The position numbers and the translations under genes are program-made. The notes under the pieces are model-generated. The model saw only the letters and a program-made list of their open reading frames with translations. It did not search any database and had not been told where the DNA came from. Positions 6,383-15,271 of a stretch of 64,000 nucleotides of DNA are shown here, piece by piece. Every line of letters starts with the position of its first letter. Position 1 is the first letter of the stretch. This DNA is from JBAXTZ01 sp041666525 (lineage in GTDB: Bacteria; Bacillota; Negativicutes; JBAXTZ01), in the NCBI GenBank assembly GCA_041666525.1, contig JBAYGT010000012.1:1-64000 (forward strand), in the 5' to 3' direction.

Positions 6383-7471
6383 ATGATGATATTGGAAAGA
6401 CGTTTTGCAGTATTTTTTTGCTTAACTACTTTGATGCTTTTGGGATTATTTTTGTTTTGGATTTACTCTATTGAACAAAAATCGCGTGATGAATTTGAAA
6501 GCGAGATTGTCAATCATGTAATTCCGGCTACCAACAAGGAAAAATTTGCTGACGTAGTGGTGGAAATATTTGATTTAAAAGACTTCGATACCCGTAAGGG
6601 CAGCTATGTTATCGATTCCAGTTTAAAGATAGTTTATGACCCTGCTGAAATACCAGAAAATTATCGCTTCATGGTCTACAACGCGCAGATATTATTTCAG
6701 CAAAAAGTAAAACACGATAAGTTGCCAAATGGTAAATATCGCGATATGTATTTGATGTCGACAACCCACAATTTTACGCCAATAATTGAGGACTACCCGC
6801 TCGATCAACAAGCGCTGACCTATGATCTAATGAGTCAAAATCCGTTCGATCCATATTCATTTAGAATATCAAAGCTAATTGTCCCAGATAATTTAAATTT
6901 TGGAAGTTACGCGCTGCTGTCTTCGGGTACCGCTTTGCAAACGGCCAAGTTTAATCTTGACGACAACTTGAATTATACTACATATGTATCGCGCGCTTAT
7001 ATGGTCATTGAACATAGTGGTTTATTGACTTATTTTCGCGCGTTTCAGTTGCAGATTGTAAGTGTTATTTTAGCCTTGGTTTCATTTATCAGCATTAGCG
7101 ATAGCGCGCGATTCGGTGCAATCATCGGTTCAATATTCGTTTCCATGAACACAATCAGCAGTTTATGGGGACGAATTAGAGAAGGGACGTCGATGACAAT
7201 TTTAGACATTGAAAGTTTCTATTATCTGCTTGTGATAGTAGGTGTGTTAGTAATGGTTTCAATAAATTCACGTAATCGATACAATATGGACCAACTAGCT
7301 AATAAAATGTCAAGGCTACGCGACACTAATGAAGTTGAGTATGATAAATTAGCAACAGAAAAAGAATTGTATGAAATTTTAATTAAAAAGTATGATAAAT
7401 TGGCAATAGTGTCGCTTAACATTATGTTCTGGGGCTTCTTTTTCGGCGCTTATTGTATTTCTGCCTTCTAA
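6383..7471 (+). CDS. divergent pentameric ligand-gated ion channel-like protein
   Basis: 362 residues. Layout: signal or anchor segment 9-29, an extracellular-type beta-rich region to about 210, then four membrane segments near 215-237, 242-262, 276-294 and 341-360. This is the pLGIC (Cys-loop receptor superfamily) plan. Matching landmarks: VVVEIFDLKDFDTRKGSYVI resembles the opening strands of the ligand domain. IIEDYPLDQQAL (135-144) matches the conserved FP/YP-x-D-x-Q loop. VIEHSGLLTYFRA leads into M1, SARFGAIIGSIF into M2, and TILDIESFYYLL into M3. As in other bacterial members the Cys pair is absent. The long charged M3-M4 loop (297-340) is lysine- and glutamate-rich. The ribosome site is weak (TGGGCGG). 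It follows ssrA and stands alone. Family is inferred from pattern; ligand and ion are unknown. Confidence 0.68.
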   Translation: MMILERRFAVFFCLTTLMLLGLFLFWIYSIEQKSRDEFESEIVNHVIPATNKEKFADVVVEIFDLKDFDTRKGSYVIDSSLKIVYDPAEIPENYRFMVYNAQILFQQKVKHDKLPNGKYRDMYLMSTTHNFTPIIEDYPLDQQALTYDLMSQNPFDPYSFRISKLIVPDNLNFGSYALLSSGTALQTAKFNLDDNLNYTTYVSRAYMVIEHSGLLTYFRAFQLQIVSVILALVSFISISDSARFGAIIGSIFVSMNTISSLWGRIREGTSMTILDIESFYYLLVIVGVLVMVSINSRNRYNMDQLANKMSRLRDTNEVEYDKLATEKELYEILIKKYDKLAIVSLNIMFWGFFFGAYCISAF

Positions 7472-7563
7472 GATGAGATTCGTCTGAATAAATAGCAACA
7501 AAAAACGACCTTAACGGCCAATGTCATTAAGTTAAGGACGGCAAAACTTAAATGAGACAATAG

Positions 7564-7607
7564 AAAAGACAGTGGGATTGAGAAATAACAGTCTGCTGTC
7601 TTTTTTT
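7564..7607 (+). terminator. terminator-like hairpin after the channel gene
   Basis: AAAAGACAG (7564-7572) pairs with CTGTCTTTT (7596-7604), followed by T7; the loop is long (23 bases). A second imperfect hairpin without a T run lies at 7506-7540 (CCTTAAC/GTTAAGG). Confidence 0.45.
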
Positions 7608-9051
7608 GTCTGTATTTGAGCACGACAAAGAAGCAGATTGCCATCTGCCGATAAAAGATCTATATTAATAGGGAGATTATGCTACGCGATACAGAAAACT
7701 CACGTTTGACTTGGGCTTGACTTTGCTAGAGTCAGTGCACCCTGGTCTGACAGGAAGAAGGTTTTTCCGTATCAGCATCTCGACAATTGGTGGAGATATA
7801 TCAGAATGGAATCGCAGAAAACGCCGGCATATGTGGATTGCCAGCGTATAGTTCACTTGGTATACGTGCTTTGTGTTTTTTTGCTGGATCACCACATGCG
7901 TTGTGATGATTTCGCAGAAGTTATAGAGTAGCAGCCGGGCAAAGATTTCCTGCTTGATATACTCCACCTTTTTTGCGTGGAAACAGGTTAGGCCGATTGC
8001 ATATTTCAATTCGCGGAAAGACGTTTCGATTCCCCAGCGCATACCGTATAGCTTTTTGAGTTCATCTGGCGGGAACGCATCACTAGGCAGATTGGTGATA
8101 ACGCATTCACATGTATCAGCTATGAGCGGGAACCGCACGAAGCGCAGAGTAATCGGATAGAAATCATTTTGATTCAAAAAATCGAAGGTGCTGGTTGCTA
8201 GAAGAAGCTTATAACCAGGATACGCCTTTGCCAGGACTGTCTGCTTGCGTGTCAGAGTCAGGTGCACTTGTGTATCGAACGAACCCGTTTTCGGTAGTCC
8301 GAAGCTACAAACCATACCACGGCCAGCATCCCTTACACGTATAAGGTAATACATACTTTTTTGTTCTGCGTGGGCGTAGATGTTGTAGCATTCATAGCCG
8401 CGATCCGCGATGAATATTGTCTTTCCCCCGGATGAACACCTGTCGATCATGTCCGCCATGGCACGGTACTCATTGTTGTATCTTCCCGGTTGGATAACTG
8501 CGTCAACGTACCGTCTGCTGCGCAGATCGTACAAGGCGTTAAGATGGAGTTGATTAAAGCCCTTTTCACCGGGGTTCGACTGGAAATAGTTTTCGCGATC
8601 GCTTGGATTACATGCAATGTTCAAGTCCGTGCCGTCACAGGCAAGCAATCGATATCCACGGTATGTTTGATATTTATCAAAAGCTTTGTTGAGCTCTTGA
8701 AAGAGAAATTCCAACGCTTTCGGCAGTATCTTTTCACGCTGCTGGTTAAAGGCCGACACCGTCGCTGTGTCAGGATTGTACCGGAAAAGTTCCAAGAGTT
8801 CTTTTTTCAGGCTACCGCTTTCCATTGCAATCAGACAATGAATGGTTGTCTCGAAGTCAAGTTTTCGTTTTCTCGTAAAATCACTCCCTGGTTTGCGCAC
8901 AAACTGTTCGGTACAGGCCGACATCGCTTGAATTTTGTCCAACAATATTTGCTTCACACTTTCAGAAAACTCCATGGCAACAACCTCCAGAAAATATTCT
9001 TTCAAGAGGCTGCGCCGCATTTTTATGCCTGTTTGTCAACTTTTTTTGTAT
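7608..9051 (-). mobile_element. IS4-family insertion sequence, ends not resolved
   Basis: One intact transposase gene bounded by non-coding flanks, between the channel gene terminator and the pgm terminator. I could not identify terminal inverted repeats or target duplications, so the limits given are the outer limits set by neighbouring terminators. A TTGACA motif upstream of the transposase on the minus strand (near 9034-9039) may belong to its promoter. Confidence 0.5.
7677..8975 (-). CDS. IS4-family transposase (DDE)
   Basis: 432 residues with an RNase H-like DDE core. Visible catalytic Asp residues are in LLACDGTDLNIA and in FIADRGYECY. The catalytic Glu is in YGMRWGIETSFRELK, which fits the IS4 signature Y-x2-R-x3-E-x6-K exactly. 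The ATG at 8975 is preferred because GGAGG lies nine bases upstream; the frame is open 15 codons further. No stop or frameshift breaks the reading frame, so the copy may still be active. It moves DNA by cut-and-paste. It sits between convergent transcription units (channel gene plus strand, pgm minus strand), where insertion costs little. Confidence 0.9.
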   Translation of the reverse strand: MEFSESVKQILLDKIQAMSACTEQFVRKPGSDFTRKRKLDFETTIHCLIAMESGSLKKELLELFRYNPDTATVSAFNQQREKILPKALEFLFQELNKAFDKYQTYRGYRLLACDGTDLNIACNPSDRENYFQSNPGEKGFNQLHLNALYDLRSRRYVDAVIQPGRYNNEYRAMADMIDRCSSGGKTIFIADRGYECYNIYAHAEQKSMYYLIRVRDAGRGMVCSFGLPKTGSFDTQVHLTLTRKQTVLAKAYPGYKLLLATSTFDFLNQNDFYPITLRFVRFPLIADTCECVITNLPSDAFPPDELKKLYGMRWGIETSFRELKYAIGLTCFHAKKVEYIKQEIFARLLLYNFCEIITTHVVIQQKNTKHVYQVNYTLAIHICRRFLRFHSDISPPIVEMLIRKNLLPVRPGCTDSSKVKPKSNVSFLYRVA

Positions 9052-9084
9052 AAAAAAAGAACCAAGTACTTCGTACTCAGTTCT
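9052..9084 (-). terminator. terminator of pgm
   Basis: On the minus strand, AGAACTGAGTAC pairs with GTACTTGGTTCT around a three-base loop (9058-9069 with 9073-9084, two mismatches) and runs into T7. Confidence 0.6.
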
Positions 9085-9149
9085 TTTAGTGATTCTTATA
9101 TATTCCTTAACTTAATAACATTGCCTTAACGGTCGTTTTTTTGTTAATT

Positions 9150-10802
9150 TTATACTCCGGCTTTTGCAAAAGTGTCACTGACAATTTGCTTGGCCTCGTC
9201 TTGAATTTTTTGCAGATGATCGATGCCCTTGAAGCTCTCAGCATAAATTTTATACACATCTTCGGTACCGGATGGCCGGGCAGCAAACCAACCATTTTCT
9301 GTGCAAACTTTTAGGCCACCAATATCAGCATTGTTGCTCGGTGCCTTGGTAAGTTTTGCTGTAATTGTTTCGCCGGCAAGAATCGAAGCCGTAACCTGTT
9401 CCGGAGACAGCTTTGATAGTACTGCCTTTTGTTTGGAATTTGCCACCGCATCAATGCGCGCATACACCGGACTACCAAACTTTTCTGTTAAATCACGATA
9501 ATGCATGCCTGGATCGCGACCAGTTTTAGCCGTAATCTCTGCCGCCAATAAACACATGATTATTCCATCTTTATCAGTGGTCCAAACTTTACCGTTTTTA
9601 CGCAAAAATGACGCTCCGGCACTTTCTTCGCCACCAAAACCAAACGAACCATCCACCAATCCGTCCACAAACCATTTAAAACCGACCGGCACTTCTGCCA
9701 ATCGACGACCAAGCGAATGCGCAACGCGATCGATCATCGAAGAACTGACCAAAGTTTTACCAATAGCAGCATCGCTTCTCCAACCGCTACGATTTTGGAA
9801 TAGATAATTTATCGCTACTGACAAATAGTGATTAGGGTTCATTAACCCGACGCTTTTAGTTACAATACCGTGACGGTCAAAATCCGGATCATTACCAACG
9901 GCTAAATCATATTGATCTTTTAATTCAATTAAACTGGCCATGGCATAAGGCGAAGAACAATCCATGCGAATTTTACCGTCGGCATCGACAGTCATAAAAC
10001 TAAAAGTTGGATCAGGATAACCATTGATTAAATCAATATTTAATCCATAAGCTTCAGCAATCGGTTGCCAATAACCAAGACCGGCTCCACCAAGCGCATC
10101 GGCACCGATTTTTAAACCAGCTGCCTTAATTACATCCATATCAATAACATTTTTTAAATCATCAACATACGGTGTAATATAATCATGCTCATGCACGTTT
10201 GGTTGTTTTAACGCCTTTTCATACACCATGCGCTTCACGCCAGTGTTTCCGGCTTTCATATACTCGTTGGCTTTGTCAGCAACCCATTTAGTAATATTAG
10301 TGTCTGCCGGTCCGCCATTGGGCGGGTTGTATTTAATTCCGCCATTATCCGGCGGATTGTGTGAAGGTGTAATAACTATACCATCAGCCATTCCGACCGT
10401 ACGATTGTTGTTATAGGCGAGAATTGCATGCGATATTCCTGGAGTCGGTGTGTAATTAAATCCTTTAGCTCGCATAGTTTCGACACCATTTGCAGCCAAA
10501 ACTTCAATGGCCGAAATAAACGATGGTTCAGATAAGGCATGAGTATCAAAACCGATAAATAACGGACCATTGATTCCTTGCGCGCTTCGATAGTCGCAAA
10601 TGGCTTGGGTTATCGCGTGAATATGTGCTTCATTGAATGTGCCATGAAAAGAATTACCACGATGTCCGGAAGTGCCAAAAGCAACTAACTGCGCCGGGTC
10701 ATTAACGTCCGGCCGATTTGTGTAATAGGCGCTAATCAAGCGCGGCACATTGACCAAAAGTGATTTCGGTGCCTTTTTTCCTGCAAATGGACTTAGTGAC
10801 AT
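9150..10802 (-). CDS. pgm: phosphoglucomutase (alpha-D-glucose phosphate-specific)
   Basis: 550 residues, the long bacterial Pgm type (E. coli Pgm is of similar length). It interconverts glucose 1-phosphate and glucose 6-phosphate, linking glycolysis with UDP-glucose and polysaccharide synthesis. All four active-site loops are visible: the phosphoserine loop TPSHNPPDNGGIKY, the metal loop GNDPDFDRHGIV, the sugar loop GEESAGASF, and the phosphate loop RPSGTEDVYKIYAES. CGGAGG lies seven bases before the ATG. It is a single-gene unit with its own terminator downstream; a TGCTAAAAT extended -10 near 10833-10841 is its likely promoter. Nothing unusual in the protein. Confidence 0.95.
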   Translation of the reverse strand: MSLSPFAGKKAPKSLLVNVPRLISAYYTNRPDVNDPAQLVAFGTSGHRGNSFHGTFNEAHIHAITQAICDYRSAQGINGPLFIGFDTHALSEPSFISAIEVLAANGVETMRAKGFNYTPTPGISHAILAYNNNRTVGMADGIVITPSHNPPDNGGIKYNPPNGGPADTNITKWVADKANEYMKAGNTGVKRMVYEKALKQPNVHEHDYITPYVDDLKNVIDMDVIKAAGLKIGADALGGAGLGYWQPIAEAYGLNIDLINGYPDPTFSFMTVDADGKIRMDCSSPYAMASLIELKDQYDLAVGNDPDFDRHGIVTKSVGLMNPNHYLSVAINYLFQNRSGWRSDAAIGKTLVSSSMIDRVAHSLGRRLAEVPVGFKWFVDGLVDGSFGFGGEESAGASFLRKNGKVWTTDKDGIIMCLLAAEITAKTGRDPGMHYRDLTEKFGSPVYARIDAVANSKQKAVLSKLSPEQVTASILAGETITAKLTKAPSNNADIGGLKVCTENGWFAARPSGTEDVYKIYAESFKGIDHLQKIQDEAKQIVSDTFAKAGV

Positions 10803-10879
10803 AATAATACCTCCGAATATTTTTACATGGATATTTTAGCATAACTAACTCTAAATATATATCGTTTGTCCGATTTATT

Positions 10880-10914
10880 AGCAAAAATACCCGTCGATCT
10901 AAAACCGACGGGTA
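10880..10914 (-). terminator. terminator of the RND efflux operon
   Basis: Stem TACCCGTCG/CGACGGGTA (10888-10896 with 10906-10914), followed on the minus strand by TATTTTTGC. It lies 14 bases past the RND stop codon. Confidence 0.7.
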
Positions 10915-10927
10915 CAGTGTATAACAT

Positions 10928-13900
10928 CTATTCTTGTTTTTGCGGCGGCTGAATACGAAACGCAAAGGCGTACAAAGCCGGCAGGAAAATCAGTGTCAGC
11001 GCTGTAGCGACAATCAAACCACCGGCGATTGCCACCGCCATTGGCCCCCAGAAAATATCCGACATCAAAGGAATAAACCCGGCAATCGCCGCTGTCGCGG
11101 TTAGCAGTATCGGCCGGAATCGCATAATTGCTGCATCTATAATCGAATCATACGGATGTGCGCCTTCAATAATTCCTTCACCGATTTGATGGATAAGTAT
11201 TACCGAATTACGGATTATCATTCCGGCAAGCGCAATAATTCCCAGATTAGCAACAAACCCCATCGGCGCCTGCAACGGCAACATCGCCGCCACTACGCCG
11301 ATAATCCCTAACGGAGCCGTCAAAATTACTAAGGCAGTTTTTCCCATATGCTGTAGCTGACACATCAACAGGAACAATATTACCAAAATCATCATCGGAT
11401 ATACGGCAGTCAGAAAAGCAGCCGAACGTTGACTGTTTTCCAAGTCGCTGCCGCAGTCAATACCGTAACCTGACGGCATCGACTTAATCAGGTCCGCTGC
11501 CTGTTCGTAAATCTGCAACTCGACATCATTACCGGTGAATCCGGTGTTAACGTTAGTACTTACCGTGACAGTAGGCACAAGGTTGCGGCGGGCAATCAAG
11601 CCATATTCCGCGCCATAGCTCAGATCAGCAATCTGGCTGAGCGGAATATAAGTATTATTTGTTGTAAACACTTGGATATTCTTAATCCGATCGATATCAT
11701 TAATATTCAGCTTGGCATCTTTTTGCCGAATCGTGACAATTGCATCCTGATCCTGCTTATAAAATTGGGTCGCAGGAACTCCGGATAAGCTGCTCTGCAG
11801 ATTATACGACAAGTATTCAGTTGTAACTCCAAGCTGACGAGCGCGAATCTGATCAATAGTCAGGTTGAGAATTTTGCTCTTTTCGTACCAGTCATTATTT
11901 ATAGAGCTCTTATCGACACCCGGATGCTTGAGCATGATCTCTTTTAACTTTAGTGAATATTCCTGCACAGTATCCGGGTCATAACCATATACCCGAAACT
12001 GAACCGGATACTGAGACGGCGGACCATTGGAAATTACCCAGGGGTGAACTATTGCCTCTGGCATCTGCGGCGCAATCTTTTCGTTCACCATTTTCATCAT
12101 TTCTTCGCGCGCCGGTTCATCGGCCATTAATAGCACCATTTCGCTGAAATTAGTATCATCGTCGGTTGTATTAAAGGTTAAAACAAACCGCGGTGCGCAT
12201 TGACCGACATATACTGAATAATTGACAACTTTTTTCCCAAGCGGATTGTCGCTTTTTTTGAGATCTTCAATTATTTTCATTAATTTCTTCGAAGCTGTTT
12301 CCGAAGCATAAATCGATGAACCAAGCGGTAATTGTACATCAATAATTACTTCACCGCGATTGGACGCCGGAAAAAATTCTTTGGGAACAAAGCGCATCGA
12401 ATACGCTGCCACCGCAAACACCAGAAAAGTTACGATAATTACTTTCAAGCGATGATGCAATGCCCAAACCAACGCAGCACGAAATTTTGTGTTGAAAGTT
12501 TTCATCATCTTTGATTCTTCTTTGGCATGGCCGACGCTTTCTTTCATGATATGATAACCAAGTGTCGGAATTATTGTAACCGAAGAAAACCAGGATACAG
12601 TCAATGAAACTCCAACAACAACAAACATACCAAAGCAGAATTCAGAAGCCTGTCCAGCAGAAAATCCGACCGGCATAAATCCAGCAACAGTAACCATGGT
12701 ACCGGTAAACATCGAAAGTGCAGTAACTTTGAACGCTGCACTGGCAGCATCAAATTTCGTCCACCCCTCACTTAGCTTCTTCTCCATCATCTCCATCGCG
12801 ATGATAGCATCGTCTACCAGTAATCCTAACGATATTATCAACGCCCCGAGAGTGATACTGTTTAGTCCTTGACCGAGTGCCTTCATGAACATGAATGTTG
12901 CAAAAAGCACCAGCGGAATACTGAGGGCTGTAACAATGCCCGCGCGACCGCCAAGGCTGATAAAACTGATTACCAAAATAATAATTATCGCCAGTGCCAG
13001 AGTGGTAGTAAAATCACCGATGGACTCGGCGACAATTTCACCCTGGTCAGTAATCTTTTCAAGTTTGACACCACGAGGTAATGTTTTTGAATTGATTTCT
13101 TCGCGCATTTTTGCCAAATTTGAACCAAGATTAAGAATGTTACCACCGTCAACCATTGATACCGCAATAGCAACGCAGCGATTGCCGTTGTAATAATATT
13201 CGTTCTGCGGCGGATCATCATAACCTCCGGTAATAGTGGCTATATCGCCAAGTTTAAACGTTTTCGCGTTGACAATAATACCGATATTCCGGATTTGATC
13301 AAGATTTTGGAAGATTCCATTGACGCGCAGAAAAATATTCTGACCGTTGGTATAATCCATACCGCCTGCCAAAACTGCATTTTGTTGCTTTAACTGATCA
13401 TAAATCGACGTTGGGTCGATACCGAGTGTTGCCAGTTTTTGGTTGTTCAAATCGACATAAATCATATTATTCGGCGCGCCGATCACTTGTACCTTGGATA
13501 CATCCGGAATCTGAACCATCATTGTACGTAGGCGGTTAGAAGCGATATCGTTCAGATCAGATAGCGAATACTCACCGTTAGTAGTCAGAGCAAACATATT
13601 GCCGTAAACGTCGCCAAAATCGTCGTTAAAGTAAGGCCCCTCCACTCCCTGGGGTAATGTTTGAGCAATATCAGATACCATATTACGGACTTTTTTCCAT
13701 AAGACAGGCAAATCTTTTGACGGATAAGGATCGTTAATGTTGACATATATAACCGCTTCGCCAGCACGGGAGTTGGAATTCAAATAACGCAAACCCGGCG
13801 TCTGTTGCAGCTTGTTTTCGATTTTTTCAGTTACCTGATCAGCGACCATTTGCGCCGAAGCACCTGGCCATTTGGCGCTTACCGTCATCGTTCTGATAGT

Positions 13901-14044
13901 GAAAGTCGGATTCTCCGCTCGACCAAGGCTAAAATACGCAAATATTCCGCCGATAGCCAGAATCAGAATAATGAAAAACATAAACTGCTGGTTATTGAGC
14001 GCAATTTCGCTTAAATTAAAACCGCCTTTTTTGTGTTCACTCAC
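10928..14044 (-). CDS. RND-family efflux transporter, inner-membrane permease
   Basis: 1038 residues, the size of AcrB/MdtB-type pumps. Twelve membrane segments are expected, and the paired large periplasmic loops are visible between TM1-2 and TM7-8. Typical features: an N-terminal TM1 (FMFFIILILAIGGIFAYFSL), GLLVDDAIIAMEMMEKKL with the acidic proton-relay residues in TM4, and RNSVILIHQI in TM11. It expels drugs, detergents or other amphiphiles using the proton gradient. It starts at a GTG six bases after the adaptor stop codon, so the two are one operon. No outer-membrane TolC partner is in the window. Such a pump only makes sense in a cell with an outer membrane. Substrate cannot be told from sequence. 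Confidence 0.93.
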   Translation of the reverse strand: MSEHKKGGFNLSEIALNNQQFMFFIILILAIGGIFAYFSLGRAENPTFTIRTMTVSAKWPGASAQMVADQVTEKIENKLQQTPGLRYLNSNSRAGEAVIYVNINDPYPSKDLPVLWKKVRNMVSDIAQTLPQGVEGPYFNDDFGDVYGNMFALTTNGEYSLSDLNDIASNRLRTMMVQIPDVSKVQVIGAPNNMIYVDLNNQKLATLGIDPTSIYDQLKQQNAVLAGGMDYTNGQNIFLRVNGIFQNLDQIRNIGIIVNAKTFKLGDIATITGGYDDPPQNEYYYNGNRCVAIAVSMVDGGNILNLGSNLAKMREEINSKTLPRGVKLEKITDQGEIVAESIGDFTTTLALAIIIILVISFISLGGRAGIVTALSIPLVLFATFMFMKALGQGLNSITLGALIISLGLLVDDAIIAMEMMEKKLSEGWTKFDAASAAFKVTALSMFTGTMVTVAGFMPVGFSAGQASEFCFGMFVVVGVSLTVSWFSSVTIIPTLGYHIMKESVGHAKEESKMMKTFNTKFRAALVWALHHRLKVIIVTFLVFAVAAYSMRFVPKEFFPASNRGEVIIDVQLPLGSSIYASETASKKLMKIIEDLKKSDNPLGKKVVNYSVYVGQCAPRFVLTFNTTDDDTNFSEMVLLMADEPAREEMMKMVNEKIAPQMPEAIVHPWVISNGPPSQYPVQFRVYGYDPDTVQEYSLKLKEIMLKHPGVDKSSINNDWYEKSKILNLTIDQIRARQLGVTTEYLSYNLQSSLSGVPATQFYKQDQDAIVTIRQKDAKLNINDIDRIKNIQVFTTNNTYIPLSQIADLSYGAEYGLIARRNLVPTVTVSTNVNTGFTGNDVELQIYEQAADLIKSMPSGYGIDCGSDLENSQRSAAFLTAVYPMMILVILFLLMCQLQHMGKTALVILTAPLGIIGVVAAMLPLQAPMGFVANLGIIALAGMIIRNSVILIHQIGEGIIEGAHPYDSIIDAAIMRFRPILLTATAAIAGFIPLMSDIFWGPMAVAIAGGLIVATALTLIFLPALYAFAFRIQPPQKQE

Positions 14045-14049
14045 TTACA

Positions 14050-15171
14050 TCACCATCCTAAGCGTCGGGATTGGTCATTCCATTTGGCAACCTTCGAACC
14101 ATCCAGAATCGTAATGACCCCGGAATTAATAATTGTTTCACCTGGTTTTAAGCCACTAGTAACTTCTATGTTGTTGTTGGCACCATAACGTCCAAGCGTG
14201 ATTTCGCGCTTGTGAGCAATGCCGTCTTCAACAACCCACACATAAGGTTTATTGGTGTTGTCCTGCACCAAAGCCTCAAGCGGAATAAAGATAATTTTTT
14301 CATTCATAGACGATAGCAAATTAACTGTACAAGTCATACCGAGGCGCAATTTTTCAGGGCGCTGATCCAACGTTATCCGCGCTTTAAATGTGCGGGTTGT
14401 CGTATTAGCCGAACCGCTTATTTCACGAATCGTACCGGCCATTTCTGGCACACTGCTTACCCATGAATAAACTTTTACCCGCGTTCCAATATCAAACAAC
14501 GCCCGCTCACGTTCACCGAGTTCAATTTGCGCATCCCATTCTTTCAAATAACCCAGCCTTACTACTCCTTGCCCGACGTTCACAACATCGCCAATATCGG
14601 CGATAATCTGCATAACTACAGCATCGCCGGGTGCGATCAAGTCGGTGTACCCGACTTGGCGTCCTATTCCATCGCGTTGGCTTGTTGCTGCGTTTAAGCT
14701 GTCACGCGCGCTTAAATATTGGGCGTATTGTGAATCATATTGGGATTGAGGAATTGCCGCGCCAGCCAATAGTTCTTTAGCGCGTTGTAAATTTATCGTC
14801 TGCAAATTCAAGTTGGCTTGCGCTGACGCAACTTGAGCGTTTGCAGTACTCAATTGAAGTGCATAATCTGCTGTTTCGAGCTGATACAATACCTGTCCGG
14901 CTTTTACAATGTCACCCATATTTACCAGTCGCTTTACGATATGTCCGCTTACTTGGAATCCCATATCAGCCTGGAACTTTGGCACGAATTCACCCGGCAA
15001 ATCGTAGTTGGAGGTGTTCTCGCCTAAACCAACTTTTATCATGCCTACGAGCTTCGAATCATTAGGTTTGGCAATCGGCTTTTCTATTTTTTTAAAAATA
15101 AAATATCCGCCAATTGCTACCACAACAATAATCACCGCAATGATAATCGCAAGACGTTTCTTTTTCAACAT
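14050..15171 (-). CDS. RND efflux periplasmic adaptor (membrane fusion protein)
   Basis: 373 residues of HlyD/AcrA type. An N-terminal membrane anchor (about residues 6-26, LAIIIAVIIVVVAIGGYFIF) is followed by the lipoyl/barrel-sandwich half (GHIVKRLVNMGDIVKAGQVLYQLE). A helical hairpin around 85-150 is rich in Ala and Gln (LQLSTANAQVASAQANL). The second lipoyl half is GDAVVMQIIADIGDVVNVGQ and beta-barrel domains follow. It bridges the inner-membrane pump to an outer-membrane channel. AGGCGG precedes the ATG at 15171 by five bases, so the in-frame GTG two codons upstream was rejected. It is the first gene of a two-gene operon with the RND permease. Confidence 0.92.
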   Translation of the reverse strand: MLKKKRLAIIIAVIIVVVAIGGYFIFKKIEKPIAKPNDSKLVGMIKVGLGENTSNYDLPGEFVPKFQADMGFQVSGHIVKRLVNMGDIVKAGQVLYQLETADYALQLSTANAQVASAQANLNLQTINLQRAKELLAGAAIPQSQYDSQYAQYLSARDSLNAATSQRDGIGRQVGYTDLIAPGDAVVMQIIADIGDVVNVGQGVVRLGYLKEWDAQIELGERERALFDIGTRVKVYSWVSSVPEMAGTIREISGSANTTTRTFKARITLDQRPEKLRLGMTCTVNLLSSMNEKIIFIPLEALVQDNTNKPYVWVVEDGIAHKREITLGRYGANNNIEVTSGLKPGETIINSGVITILDGSKVAKWNDQSRRLGW

Positions 15172-15214
15172 AAACACCGCCTAAAACATTGTTATTTTTT
15201 ATCGTACAAAAGGT

Positions 15215-15243
15215 ATTTTAACAGACATTTCGTATTAATACAA
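15215..15243 (-). promoter_or_regulatory. promoter of the RND efflux operon
   Basis: On the minus strand, -35 TTGTAT (15238-15243) and -10 TAAAAT (15215-15220) with a 17-base spacer, about 45 bases before the adaptor start. No operator palindrome and no adjacent regulator gene were seen. Confidence 0.45.
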
Positions 15244-15271
15244 CGAACTAGCTTGCTTTACAGTTTTTTTG

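Noticed and set aside
8490..9053. 187-residue frame on the plus strand over the transposase gene
   Set aside because: Antisense shadow of the IS4 transposase, whose DDE motifs are explicit on the minus strand.
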